64,000 nucleotides of DNA from Croceicoccus marinus (GCF_001661675.2 NZ_CP019602.1:1017501-1081500); one strand, 5' to 3'; shown: positions 30,500-38,376, counted from the stretch's first letter. A program made the numbers and translations. The notes: generated by a model not told the origin, from the letters alone.

Positions 30500-31268
30500 C
30501 CCTGCCAGCGCCGCCGTCGTGGTCATGTTGCGCTCACTCAAGATGTACGGCATGGCCCAGGCTGTCGGCGAACTCATCGAGCAAGGGGCGCCCGCGTTTG
30601 ATGCGGCCGTCCCCATCCTCTCCCAGTTGCTCAAGGCCGAACTTGCCGAACGCGAGGTCCGGTCCATTGCCTACCAGATCAAGGCGGCCAAGTTCCCGGC
30701 CTACAAGGATCTGGTCGGCTTCGACTTCGCTTCCAGCGAGGTGAACGAGGCCATGGTCCGCCAGCTTCATCGCGGCGAGTTCGTCGATGGGGCTCACAAC
30801 GTCGTGCTGATCGGTGGTCCCGGCACCGGCAAGACGCACATTGCCACCGCGCTTGGCGTTCAGGCTGTCGAACATCATCGCAAGAAGGTTCGTTTCTTCG
30901 CCACGGTCGATCTGGTCAATGCGCTGGAACAAGAAAAAGCGATGAACAAGGCCGGTCAGCTTGCCGACCGGCTGCTGCGCCTCGATCTGCTGATCCTCGA
31001 CGAACTGGGCTATCTGCCGTTCAGCCCGTCAGGCGGTGCGCTCCTCTTCCACCTGCTCAGCAAGCTCTATGAGCGCACCAGCGTCATCATCACCACCAAC
31101 CTCAGCTTCAGCGAGTGGGCTGGCGTGTTCGGGGACGCCAAAATGACGACCGCGCTGCTCGATCGGCTCACTCACCATTGCCACATTCTCGAGACCGGAA
31201 ACGACAGCTTCCGGTTCCGTGCCAGTTCGGCAGCGCCCAAATCCAGAAAGGAAAAATCACCCGCTTGA
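30489..31268 (+). CDS. istB: IS21 helper ATPase IstB
   Basis: 259 residues of a DnaC-like AAA+ ATPase. Walker A is GGPGTGKTH (109-117), Walker [14 protein letters not shown], and the sensor region [13 protein letters not shown]. It assembles on DNA and directs IstA to target sites. Start overlaps the istA stop. Confidence 0.95.
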   Translation: MRHDPASAAVVVMLRSLKMYGMAQAVGELIEQGAPAFDAAVPILSQLLKAELAEREVRSIAYQIKAAKFPAYKDLVGFDFASSEVNEAMVRQLHRGEFVDGAHNVVLIGGPGTGKTHIATALGVQAVEHHRKKVRFFATVDLVNALEQEKAMNKAGQLADRLLRLDLLILDELGYLPFSPSGGALLFHLLSKLYERTSVIITTNLSFSEWAGVFGDAKMTTALLDRLTHHCHILETGNDSFRFRASSAAPKSRKEKSPA

Positions 31269-31347
31269 CCCACCGCCCGCACAGCGGGACATAATACCCA
31301 CCCGGGTCAATTCTCGATGGAAACCCCGGGTCAGCTCTCAGTGGAAA

Positions 31348-31482
31348 TCAACACTCAGCCCGGGTAGCGCCGCTAACTCCTACGTCCTCGAACTCCCTGT
31401 CGAACCCATCACCAAGCGCCTTGCGCTGAGCATCCACGCTCTGATCGCCAGTGGACACGCGGTAATATGCGATACGGCTCAT
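31348..31482 (-). pseudogene. N-terminal stub of a small serine recombinase (resolvase/invertase)
   Basis: The 43 codons outside the IS encode the start of a resolvase domain: MSRIAYYRVSTGDQSVDAQ with the catalytic serine in YRVST, then EDVGVSGATRA. The frame runs into the IS21 end at 31353, adding one codon and a TGA. GAGGGAG lies before the ATG at 31482. The rest of the catalytic domain and the DNA-binding domain are gone. It is an ex-resolvase of the island or of an element inside it. Confidence 0.75.
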
Positions 31483-31510
31483 GCATCACTCCCTCAGAAG
31501 ATGCGCATCA

Positions 31511-31602
31511 CTTGTGAGGTATCTCGCAGAAGTAGTCAATCTATCTTATGAGGCAGTTTGCGGGTGCGTCAGTAAGCTATCTCACAAGGTAGAACTTGTG
31601 AG
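31511..31602. promoter_or_regulatory. repeated and inverted CTTGTGAG boxes upstream of the resolvase stub
   Basis: CTTGTGAG occurs at 31511-31518 and 31595-31602, a one-mismatch copy at 31545-31552, and the inverted copy CTCACAAG at 31581-31588. The last pair forms a perfect 8-bp palindrome around six bases. Set just upstream of a resolvase start, this could be a res site or an operator; neither is proven. Confidence 0.4.
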
Positions 31603-31778
31603 GGGTGCTATATTTCCTTAAGAAGCTTAGCCGCATATTGCCGAGTTCGGGACATGTCAGTCTGCGTGTGCAGAAGGTCAGCCCGGCGATCATCCAAGGG
31701 AGGAATTAGCCCTCGCTCTGCGTGAAAGGGCGAGCAAATGGCGGCGCTTAGATCGAAGCTGAATGATCTACAGCCAGA
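31603..31778. other. intergenic stretch between the repeat boxes and IS66
   Basis: About 175 bases with no gene I can support. An ATG at 31738 opens a short frame that is broken by the IS66 insertion and would continue past it after removal of the element, but it then runs antisense to the lipoprotein gene. Confidence 0.35.
31771..31778 (+). repeat. IS66 target-site duplication, left copy
   Basis: CAGCCAGA, identical to 34355-34362; 8 bp is the usual IS66 duplication length. Confidence 0.9.
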
Positions 31779-31852
31779 GTATCCATCCGGCGGGGACCGC
31801 CTTGTCTGGGTAGGTATTGAGCGCTCTTTAGCGTGCTCTTGTGAGCGCGCTT

Positions 31853-32239
31853 ATGGAGTGGTCGATGGGTCAGGTGACGGTGTTTTCGGGGCCAGAGCGG
31901 CGCCGACGTTGGAGCGAGGAAGAGCGGCTGCGGATACTTTCCGATGCTTTCGCGCCGGGCGCCTGCGTTGCCGAGGTGTGCCGACGTCACGATATTTCTT
32001 CGGCGCTGATCTACACCTGGCGGCGCAAGCTGCGCGAGGCAGGCGAACGGGCAAGCAGCTTATCCGAGGCGTTGCCGGCGCCGGTGTTTGCCGAAGCGGT
32101 GGTGGATGAGGACGCAGCGGCGACCAGCACGGTCGAGCACCCCGTGATGATCATTGATCTGCCGCGCGGCAAGCGGCTGAGCATTTATCCTGCGGCATCA
32201 CCGGCGCTGGTTGCTGCCGCATTGAAGGCTCTGCGATGA
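31853..32239 (+). CDS. tnpA: IS66 accessory protein TnpA (helix-turn-helix)
   Basis: 128 residues. It has the Tnp_8-type helix-turn-helix RRRRWSEEERLRILSDAFAPG, VAEVCRRHDISSALIYTWRRKLREA, then an acidic tail. Starts at 31841 (GTG), 31853 (ATG) or 31865 (ATG) are all possible. The stop overlaps the tnpB ATG (ATGA). Confidence 0.9.
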   Translation: MEWSMGQVTVFSGPERRRRWSEEERLRILSDAFAPGACVAEVCRRHDISSALIYTWRRKLREAGERASSLSEALPAPVFAEAVVDEDAAATSTVEHPVMIIDLPRGKRLSIYPAASPALVAAALKALR

Positions 32240-32577
32240 TCCCTCCGAGCGCGCGGGTGTGGATCGCGCTGGGCCACACGGACATGCGGAAGGGCATGCA
32301 GGGCCTGGCCCTGCTGGTGCAGCAGGGTCTCAAGCGTAATCCTCATAGCGGCGATCTGTTCGTGTTTCGCGGCCGCGCGGGATCGCTGATCAAGATCATC
32401 TGGCACGACGGGATCGGCATGTCGCTCTATGCCAAGCGGCTCGAGAAGGGCCGCTTCGTGTGGCCCGCCGCCAAGGAGGGAACGGTGTCGCTGACCCCTT
32501 CGCAGTTGGCCTGCCTGCTGGAGGGGATCGACTGGCGCAACCCGCAGTATACGTGGCGCCCGGCGAGCGCAGGATAA
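32236..32577 (+). CDS. tnpB: IS66 accessory protein TnpB
   Basis: 113 residues with the IS66 Orf2 signature: ALGHTDMRKGMQGLALLVQQ, DLFVFRGRAGSLIKIIWHDGIGMSLYAKRLEKGRF. It is required for IS66 transposition; its biochemical role is unclear. Unrelated to the RNA-guided nuclease TnpB. Confidence 0.94.
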   Translation: MIPPSARVWIALGHTDMRKGMQGLALLVQQGLKRNPHSGDLFVFRGRAGSLIKIIWHDGIGMSLYAKRLEKGRFVWPAAKEGTVSLTPSQLACLLEGIDWRNPQYTWRPASAG

Positions 32578-32637
32578 TCGTCAGAAGGTGGTGTTTTGCC
32601 CTTGCGGCAGAGGGTGGAACATGATTCCATCCCTTCC

Positions 32638-34302
32638 ATGGAAGCCGCCATTTCGCCCCTTCCGGACGATGTCGAAGCGCTCAAGGCGCTGGTGGCGACG
32701 ATGGCCCGCAGAGCCGAGGAGGCCGAGCAGCACGCCGCCACTGTCGCAGCCGAACTGGCCAACGCCCATGCCCACCAGAGCGCCATCGAAGCGGTGATCG
32801 CCCACCTCAAGCTGCAGATCGCCAAGCTCAGGCGCGAGCAGTATGGCCCCAGCGCCGAGCGCAGCCGCCGCTTGCTTGATCAGATGGAGCTGCAGCTCGA
32901 AGAGCTCGAAGCCGACGCCGCCGAGGACGATCTGATCGCCGAGGAAGCGGCAGCCAAGACCACCACGGTCACCGCGTTCGAACGCAAGCGGCCCACAAGA
33001 AAGCCGTTCCCCGATCACCTGCCGCGCGAGCGCGTCGTGGTGCCCGCCCCATGTTCCTGCCCGGCCTGCGGCGGGGATCGGCTCTCCAAGCTCGGCGAAG
33101 ACGTCACCGAGACGCTCGAGGTGATCCCGCGCTCGTGGAAGGTGATCCAGACGGTGCGCGAGAAGTTCTCGTGCCGGGACTGCGAGAAGATCGCGCAGGC
33201 CCCGGCGCCGTTCCACGTGGTCCCGCGCGGATGGGCGGGCCCCAGCTTCCTCGCCATGCTGCTGTTCGAGAAGTTCGGGCAGCACCAACCGCTCAACCGG
33301 CAGGCCGAGCGCTTTGCCCGCGAAGGCGTGCCGCTCAGCGTCTCGACGCTGGCTGATCAGGTCGGCGCAGCTGCCCATGCGCTGATGCCGCTCTACAAGC
33401 TGATTGAAGCGCACGTCCTTGCTTCGGACCGCATCCATGGTGACGATACCACCGTGCCGGTCATGGCCAGGGGCAAGACCGATACGGCTCGATTATGGGT
33501 TTACGTTCGCGATGATCGCCCGTTCGCCGGATCTGATCCACCAGCTGCCCTGTTCCATTACTCGCGCGATCGGCGCGGCGAGCACCCGCAGACCCATCTC
33601 GCGGCATGGTCCGGTATCCTGCAGGCCGATGCCTATGGCGGCTACAACGAGCTCTATCGCGAAGGCCGTGATCCCGGTCCCGTGCTGGAAGCTGGATGCT
33701 TTGCCCATGCGCGCCGCAAGTTCTTCGAGCTGGCCGATGTCGTAAGCTCAGCCCGCAAGAAGAGCCGTGGCCAGCGCAGCAGCATGACCTATCCGATCGC
33801 GCTGGAAGCCGTGCAGCGCCTCGACGCCCTGTTCGATATCGAGCGGGGCATCAATGGCACGGCTCCGGCCGAGCGGATTGCCGTTCGCCAGGAACTCAGC
33901 GCACCGCTGATGTCCGAGCTCCACACCTGGCTCACCGCGCAGGTGGCCAAGCTGTCGCGCGGCCATGATCTGACCAAGGCCTGCCTCTACATGCTGAAGC
34001 GCTGGGACGCGTTCACCCGCTTCCTTGACGACGGCAGGATCTGCCTCACCAACAATGCTGCCGAACGCGCGTTGCGCTGCATCCCGCTCGGCCGCAAGGC
34101 ATGGCTGTTCTGCGGGTCCGACCGCGGCGGGCAACGCGCCGCCATCATCTACACGCTGATCCAGACCGCCAAGCTCAATGACGTCGATCCGCAGGCCTGG
34201 CTCGCCGATGTCCTCGCCCGCATTGCCGATCACCCCGCCACCAGGCTCGACGAGCTTCTGCCATGGAACTGGGCGCCGCTCCCCGACGCAATCGCCGCGT
34301 AA
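32638..34302 (+). CDS. tnpC: IS66 transposase TnpC
   Basis: 554 residues. An N-terminal coiled coil (residues 10-100) and a zinc finger CSCPACGGDRL...CRDC come before the DDE domain with HGDDTTVPV, LQADAYGGY and the glutamate in NNAAERALRCIPLGRKAWLFCGSDRGG. A C-terminal IS66 tail contains LNDVDPQAWLADVLARI. The ATG at 32638 is preferred to the TTG at 32596. Confidence 0.94.
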   Translation: MEAAISPLPDDVEALKALVATMARRAEEAEQHAATVAAELANAHAHQSAIEAVIAHLKLQIAKLRREQYGPSAERSRRLLDQMELQLEELEADAAEDDLIAEEAAAKTTTVTAFERKRPTRKPFPDHLPRERVVVPAPCSCPACGGDRLSKLGEDVTETLEVIPRSWKVIQTVREKFSCRDCEKIAQAPAPFHVVPRGWAGPSFLAMLLFEKFGQHQPLNRQAERFAREGVPLSVSTLADQVGAAAHALMPLYKLIEAHVLASDRIHGDDTTVPVMARGKTDTARLWVYVRDDRPFAGSDPPAALFHYSRDRRGEHPQTHLAAWSGILQADAYGGYNELYREGRDPGPVLEAGCFAHARRKFFELADVVSSARKKSRGQRSSMTYPIALEAVQRLDALFDIERGINGTAPAERIAVRQELSAPLMSELHTWLTAQVAKLSRGHDLTKACLYMLKRWDAFTRFLDDGRICLTNNAAERALRCIPLGRKAWLFCGSDRGGQRAAIIYTLIQTAKLNDVDPQAWLADVLARIADHPATRLDELLPWNWAPLPDAIAA

Positions 34303-34354
34303 CTTCGGCTACGCCTCGGCCGGCGTCACACCGCGGCCTTCACCGGATGGATAC

Positions 34355-34362
34355 CAGCCAGA
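34355..34362 (+). repeat. IS66 target-site duplication, right copy
   Basis: CAGCCAGA, matching 31771-31778. Confidence 0.9.
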
Positions 34363-34417
34363 TAGCCACCATTTGCCTGCACTTATGCAGAGTTCTGCTC
34401 AGTCCTATGATCGAAGC

Positions 34418-34834
34418 CTAAGGTTGATGCGATTTGGCGAGCCGCCCCAACGGCTTTGCGAACGCCTCACAGCCGCCCATATTTCCGTTATACTGCCAGT
34501 CCTTGATGATCCCATCAGGGCCAGCAATGATTTTGACGTCACAACTATATTGTGTTGGCGTCCAGCTAGTCGCGGTTGTCGTCCCAGAGTAAGGGGTAGT
34601 GCCGACCGTGCCGAACGTTTGAGCAGTGCTTGTAGTCGGCATATTCATGGTGAAGTTTCGCCCCCATCCATAAACAGTATCGTCACCGACCTTCATCTGC
34701 CCCGATGGATAACCCAGATTGTCAAACGCCACCTGTATAGGTTGGCCCATCAGGACGTTGAGTCCGTTCTCCATGTTAGAGAATGTTGTGCAGCCGCCCA
34801 GCAGCAACGCTGCAGGAAATATCCACTTTTTCAT
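34418..34834 (-). CDS. small island lipoprotein, function unknown
   Basis: 138 residues. MKKWIFPAALLLGGCTTF is a lipoprotein signal with lipobox LGGC. The mature domain carries MGQPIQVAFDNLGYPSGQMKVGDDTVYGWGRNF, a Ser/Thr-rich loop, then YSCDVKIIAGPDGIIKDWQYNGNMGGCEAFAKPL with two cysteines that may pair. The layout resembles SmpA/BamE-like small lipoproteins in which a G-x-P near a hydrophobic helix begins the fold, but I cannot assign it. AAGGGGG precedes the ATG at 34834. It is one of two intact cargo genes of the island. Confidence 0.75.
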   Translation of the reverse strand: MKKWIFPAALLLGGCTTFSNMENGLNVLMGQPIQVAFDNLGYPSGQMKVGDDTVYGWGRNFTMNMPTTSTAQTFGTVGTTPYSGTTTATSWTPTQYSCDVKIIAGPDGIIKDWQYNGNMGGCEAFAKPLGRLAKSHQP

Positions 34835-34949
34835 GATGCCCCCTTGATCGAATTGCAATTTTCGCATTGCGATGGATCGCAAACGCGGTGGGGGTCAATC
34901 ACAACGCAACCTTAAAATTTCGTATCAAGTTGCAGCATTGATGAGCCAA

Positions 34950-35162
34950 TTACGCTTTTTGCATATCCTCGGATGTCAGTGCATTGGTGAGATTGGGTGA
35001 CGGCCCATCAAATGCCACGCTGGTCAGTAGGTCATAGGAGGTGGAGGGCTGCACGATCGTCTCAGGGCCTTGCTGGCGGAGGCTGTCGAAAGGCACCCAT
35101 TTTCTTTTGCGGGTCCCATCTGCCTACTCAGCGGGTTCCTCCGCTGCGCTAAGATGAGCATT
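34950..35162 (-). pseudogene. C-terminal gene remnant with an in-frame TAG
   Basis: Seventy codons read AHLSAAEEPAE, TAG (35124-35126), then ADGTRKRKWVPFDSLRQQ through STSYDLLTSVAFDG to ALTSEDMQKA and TAA at 34950-34952. Both halves look like protein and share one frame, but there is no start and the frame is closed by TGA at 35163. Probably the tail of a decayed gene. Family not recognised. Overlapping open frames on the same strand (35024-35278) are less protein-like. Confidence 0.4.
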
Positions 35163-35298
35163 TCAAAAAAGCCGCTAAAGCGCCGCGTTGTTCGTTGTTG
35201 TTCGATTTCCCACAGTGGCGGACCCGTGGTGAATTCACATCGCTTATATCTCGAGCCATGGTCGTCCACTCGGAACATCGAGGCAAAGAGTTGATGCG

Positions 35299-36141
35299 AT
35301 GAGTAAATGGCTGACCACGGTTGTGACTACGTTGAGCATTCTGGCGCTCACATCGCTTGTCGGGGCGCTTCTTAAGGGGCCGATTGATAAACTGGCTAAT
35401 GCGAACCGCCTGAGTGCCCACGTGGAGCTGGCACCATGGATTGACAGAAGCGTGATTCAGGAGCTTTCTGAAAAGCCTGTTGAACCTCCCAAGACTTCTG
35501 AAGAAATCCTCGCCGATTTGGAACTGAGCATGAAGGAAATTTCCCTTAAAAGCGGTGCTGAGTTTGGCGTGGCTAGAGTAAGTATTGAGAATGCTAGTTC
35601 TCGCAACGTCACTGATGCCAACTTTCGTGTTGACCGGCGCTATGGGGAGGTCGAAGCCTTCCTTATCGATGCGGATAGAGAAGCTCTTTCTCTAGGCGAA
35701 GTGGATAGAGTAAAACTTCCGGATTTGGCCCCCGGGGACCGGCTTACCGTGTATATGTGGGGTAACTTTAGTCAGTACTTCTTTCCTGAGAGTTTCCGTA
35801 GCTATTCCTCAGAGGGCGAGTTCCGTACGACTTTTAGTTGGCCAGAGGCCCAAGAGTTTGAGTATCAGAGTGGAATAGGAAGATTGCTCAATGAGTACGC
35901 TTGGACAGTCTTCTTCTTGATGGTCTTCATACTTGCAGTAATTTTTGGACTTCTGGCCGCTGTACAGGATGAATATCTGAAAAAGATGCTCAAGGACGAT
36001 GCATTTTATATGGCCGAGAAAAGAAGGTATTTGTCCGATCCCAAAAAGTTCGCTCCTCAGTTCAACGACAAATCTCCAAGCTCGGCCTTGCCCTCGGTTC
36101 CTAGTGATGAAACAGACCTGAGCGATGTCTCAAGTGGGTAA
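35299..36141 (+). CDS. two-pass membrane protein with extracytoplasmic domain, island cargo, unknown
   Basis: 280 residues. The first membrane helix is at 7-25 (TVVTTLSILALTSLVGALL). A soluble domain of about 180 residues is acidic and beta-rich (FGVARVSIENASSRNVTDANFRVDR, DLAPGDRLTVYMWGNF). A second helix lies at about 202-222 (WTVFFLMVFILAVIFGLLA), followed by a charged cytoplasmic tail (YLKKMLKDDAFYMAEKRRYL) and a Ser-rich end. Codon use is richer in A/T-ending codons than in the flanking chromosome, a sign of foreign origin. No catalytic motif was found. Its last 12 bases overlap the convergent remnant of a serine recombinase. Confidence 0.75.
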   Translation: MSKWLTTVVTTLSILALTSLVGALLKGPIDKLANANRLSAHVELAPWIDRSVIQELSEKPVEPPKTSEEILADLELSMKEISLKSGAEFGVARVSIENASSRNVTDANFRVDRRYGEVEAFLIDADREALSLGEVDRVKLPDLAPGDRLTVYMWGNFSQYFFPESFRSYSSEGEFRTTFSWPEAQEFEYQSGIGRLLNEYAWTVFFLMVFILAVIFGLLAAVQDEYLKKMLKDDAFYMAEKRRYLSDPKKFAPQFNDKSPSSALPSVPSDETDLSDVSSG

Positions 36142-36252
36142 AGCAAAAGGCAACTCCACGTCTCCCCCATGCTGCCACTCAAACTCCAAGACCCCGTTGC
36201 GATAATCGACTGTGACGGCACGAAAGACTGCCAGCAGCGCAGCGTTGATGGT
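36130..36252 (-). pseudogene. C-terminal fragment of a large serine recombinase
   Basis: Forty codons, TINAALLAVFRAVTVDYR then GVLEFEWQHGGDVELPF, ending ALPT and TGA at 36130-36132. This matches the way recombinase-family proteins end (inaalravFe.v.vDy..G.leF.WrHGG). The frame is closed by TAG on the 5' side, next to the IS5 insertion. A decayed relic. Confidence 0.6.
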
Positions 36253-36256
36253 CTAA

Positions 36257-37210
36257 GAGTCTGATTCAAAACTAACCGACGTGATTTCATAGCCTTGTGA
36301 TGCGGCGCGTGAGGAGCTGGATCGAGGCGATGAAGAGCCACGCGGTTGCCGAGGCGATGGTCTGCTCGAAGTCCTTTGCGAGACGTCGGTTTCGGTTGAG
36401 CCATGCCAGGGTGCGCTCGACAACCCAGCGGCGTGGGAGAACCTCAAAGCCCTTTGCTGTGTCGGACCGTTTGACGATTTCGACGGTCCACTTACCAACC
36501 CTGCGCAACGCCTGGCGGAGCTTGTCGCCAGCATATCCGCCATCGGCGAAGACATGCCGTAGCCACGGGAAGCGATGGATGATTTCGGCGAGCACCAGCG
36601 GTGCGCCATCACGATCCTGGATGTCGGCGGTGTGGATCACCGCATGAACGAGATTTCCATCGGTGTCGGTGAGGATGTGGCGCTTGCGTCCCTTGATCTT
36701 CTTGCCTGCGTCATAGCCCCGTGAGCCGCCACTTTCCGTGGTTTTGACGCTCTGGCTGTCGATCACTCCGGCGCTTGGCGACGCCTCGCGGCCTACAGCT
36801 TCGCGCCCGATCAGCAACAGGACATGATTGAGCGACAGCCACAGCCTGTTATCACGCCACAGGTAGAACCAGCGTCGCACCGTCGAGACCGGCGGAAAGC
36901 AGGGCGGTAGCATCCGCCATGGCAGTCCGCCCCGCAGCAGATACAGGATCGCTTCGACAATCCGCCGCAGCGGCCACTTGCGAGGGCGGCCAACATGAGA
37001 AGGTGGCGGGAAGAACGGCTCCAGCACCGCCCATTCGGCATCGGTCAAATCACTTGGCAATGCCAGTTCCGCGCGGGCATACTGCGTCCGAGTGGTGTCG
37101 GTCCACATCGTTGATTTCCTTCGGTTCGTTGCAAAACCGCTGAATCAACGACTTGAGTAAGCGTCAAGCTAACCAGCTGATACCACTCAACTTAATTTCG
37201 GATCAGGCTC
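36257..37210 (-). mobile_element. IS5-family insertion sequence
   Basis: 954 bp. Imperfect terminal inverted repeats GAG(T/C)CTGAT(T/C)C(A/G)AAA(C/T)TAA are flanked by a 3-bp duplication TAA (36254-36256 and 37211-37213). One transposase gene on the minus strand. Confidence 0.88.
36287..37108 (-). CDS. IS5-family transposase
   Basis: 273 residues. DUF4096-type N-terminus SDLTDAEWAVLEPFFPP, GRPRKWPLRRIVEAILYLLRGGLPWRMLP, then the DDE catalytic domain with VIDSQSVKTTESGG, KKIKGRKRHILTDTDGNLV, FADGGYAGDKLR and the glutamate in RRWVVERTLAWLNRNRRLAKD. All catalytic residues are present in a single frame, so no frameshift is needed. Confidence 0.95.
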   Translation of the reverse strand: MWTDTTRTQYARAELALPSDLTDAEWAVLEPFFPPPSHVGRPRKWPLRRIVEAILYLLRGGLPWRMLPPCFPPVSTVRRWFYLWRDNRLWLSLNHVLLLIGREAVGREASPSAGVIDSQSVKTTESGGSRGYDAGKKIKGRKRHILTDTDGNLVHAVIHTADIQDRDGAPLVLAEIIHRFPWLRHVFADGGYAGDKLRQALRRVGKWTVEIVKRSDTAKGFEVLPRRWVVERTLAWLNRNRRLAKDFEQTIASATAWLFIASIQLLTRRITRL

Positions 37211-37407
37211 TAAGGCATCGAGCATCGTATTGCTGTCATAGGCGGATGGCGTTAGCCTTTTTGATGGCCGATATGCTTCGGCTGCGAACCGGCGCTCTCA
37301 GGTTCACGCGAACCTATGGGCGCCATTTTGGGTCGATTTGGCTAGGTAAAGGAGGTTCGGCGCAAAAGGTAATACACGGGAAACCGCTACTTTCGCTGCA
37401 GGTTATG
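37211..37407. other. island right end between IS5 and attR, no gene seen
   Basis: About 200 bases without a supportable gene in either direction. Open frames here run across the repeat into the chromosome and are not protein-like. Confidence 0.4.
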
Positions 37408-37466
37408 GGCCTGTCACGCCGGAGGTCGCGGGTTCGAGCCCCGTCACTCGCGCCACCTTGGGAATT
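37408..37466 (+). repeat. attR: right 59-bp direct repeat with tRNA-Asp 3' fragment
   Basis: Exact copy of 27184-27242. Only the 3' 48 bases of the tRNA are present, with no D arm or promoter, so this copy is not a functional tRNA. Confidence 0.92.
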
Positions 37467-37550
37467 CTCTAAATTGTTGAGAATAAACGCTTCGGGCCGG
37501 CAAAAATGCCGGCCCGGAAGTCGTTTCGGGCTATGCGAAACAGCCGGCGT

Positions 37551-37772
37551 TCAGCGCCAGCGGCCTGTTTCCATCCAGATCAGGAAGCGCTTCAGCGGAA
37601 GCAGCCAGACCACGCCCAGGATCAGCCAGACGGGTACCTGCAGCAGCACCGGCCAGCGCGAGATCGGACCGACCAGCGTGACCGCGATCGCCGCATAGAT
37701 CATCAGAGCCAGCAGCAGCAGCAGGATGCCGACGGGCTTGCGCCAGGTGGGTTGCCAGTCGCGCTTGCTCAT
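37551..37772 (-). CDS. DUF2842 membrane protein
   Basis: 73 residues, two membrane helices (PVGILLLLLALMIYAAIAVTLVG and WPVLLQVPVWLILGVVWLLP) and the C-terminal LKRFLIWMETGRWR typical of DUF2842 proteins of alphaproteobacteria. Function unknown. It lies 13 bases after fau on the same strand and is likely co-transcribed. Confidence 0.82.
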   Translation of the reverse strand: MSKRDWQPTWRKPVGILLLLLALMIYAAIAVTLVGPISRWPVLLQVPVWLILGVVWLLPLKRFLIWMETGRWR

Positions 37773-37785
37773 CTTGCCGTCACCC

Positions 37786-38376
37786 TCATCTTGCCGTCAC
37801 CAGGCCAAAGGGGCCGAACATGCGCTGCGGGGTGATCACCGCGGCAAGCGGACGGTCATGCGCCTCAACCGGCAGCGCGGGCAGTTCCTGCACGTCCCAG
37901 GCAAGGCCGATGGCCAGCGTTTCGGGATGATCGGCCAGCCAGCGGTCGTAATGCCCGCCGCCCTGTCCCAGTCGCGCGCCGCTGGCGGTGAAGCCCAGCA
38001 GCGGGACGATCAGCACGTCGGGTTCGGCCCCCTCCGCATCGTCCGCCGGTTGCAGCGCGCCATAGGGGCCGACTTCAAGATCGCCGTCGCCCCATGGGTC
38101 GGTCCAGAGCGCGAATTCCATCGGCTGCCCGTCGGCGGGAAAGCGGGGCAGGGCCAGCGTGTGCCCGGCCTCTGCAAAGAAACGGGCATAGCCGCCCGTG
38201 GGCGCCTCGCCGATGGTGGGGTGATACAGGCCGATCACGGCACCCGCCGGGATCAACGCCTCGATCGGAGCGGGCGGGCGGCGAAACAGCAGGCCGCGAA
38301 CCGATTCGGGCAGGGCTGCGACATGGTCGAGCCGCGCCTTGCGCAGGTTCTTGCGAAGATTGCGCTTGGCTTCCAA
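37786..38376 (-). CDS. fau: 5-formyltetrahydrofolate cyclo-ligase
   Basis: 196 residues. It converts 5-formyl-THF to methenyl-THF with ATP. The N-terminal basic segment KRNLRKNLRKARL binds ATP. The folate/ATP motif is DVLIVPLLGFTASGARLGQGGGHYDRWL. The start is a TTG at 38376 with GGGG upstream; no ATG precedes the basic segment. The gene follows the 6S RNA region and zapA, the same order as zapA-ssrS-ygfA in enterobacteria. Confidence 0.92.
   Translation of the reverse strand: MEAKRNLRKNLRKARLDHVAALPESVRGLLFRRPPAPIEALIPAGAVIGLYHPTIGEAPTGGYARFFAEAGHTLALPRFPADGQPMEFALWTDPWGDGDLEVGPYGALQPADDAEGAEPDVLIVPLLGFTASGARLGQGGGHYDRWLADHPETLAIGLAWDVQELPALPVEAHDRPLAAVITPQRMFGPFGLVTAR

Larger units (their letters stand above)
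28833..31353 (+). mobile_element. IS21-family insertion sequence
   Basis: 2521 bp. The ends are inverted copies of TGTTGATTTCCA(T/C)TGAGAG continuing into CTGACCCGGG. Each end carries two 20-bp transposase-binding repeats (28839-28858 and 28873-28892; 31304-31323 and 31328-31347). Contains istA and istB. The flanks (ACGC left, CTCA right) show no target duplication, which points to a deletion or recombination at one side after insertion. Confidence 0.92.
31779..34354 (+). mobile_element. IS66-family insertion sequence
   Basis: 2576 bp with terminal inverted repeats beginning GTATCCATCCGG, flanked by the perfect 8-bp duplication CAGCCAGA. It contains the three standard genes tnpA, tnpB and tnpC in one operon. 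Intact ends, duplication and frames suggest a recent insertion. Confidence 0.93.

Noticed and set aside
34178..34915. Plus-strand frame running out of IS66 across the lipoprotein gene
   Set aside because: Antisense to a lipoprotein with signal peptide and ribosome-binding site; not protein-like.
28611..35126. Possible TAG reassignment in the island because two remnants contain in-frame TAG
   Set aside because: The island integrase itself ends in TAG at the normal length, and no suppressor tRNA is seen; simple gene decay explains both.
35024..35278. 84-codon minus-strand frame
   Set aside because: Basic, Ser/Pro-rich, no ribosome-binding site; overlapping frame 34950-35162 has better coding character.
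37153..37698. Open frame crossing the island end and attR
   Set aside because: Spans IS5 end, attR and a real minus-strand gene; Arg/Ser-rich shadow.
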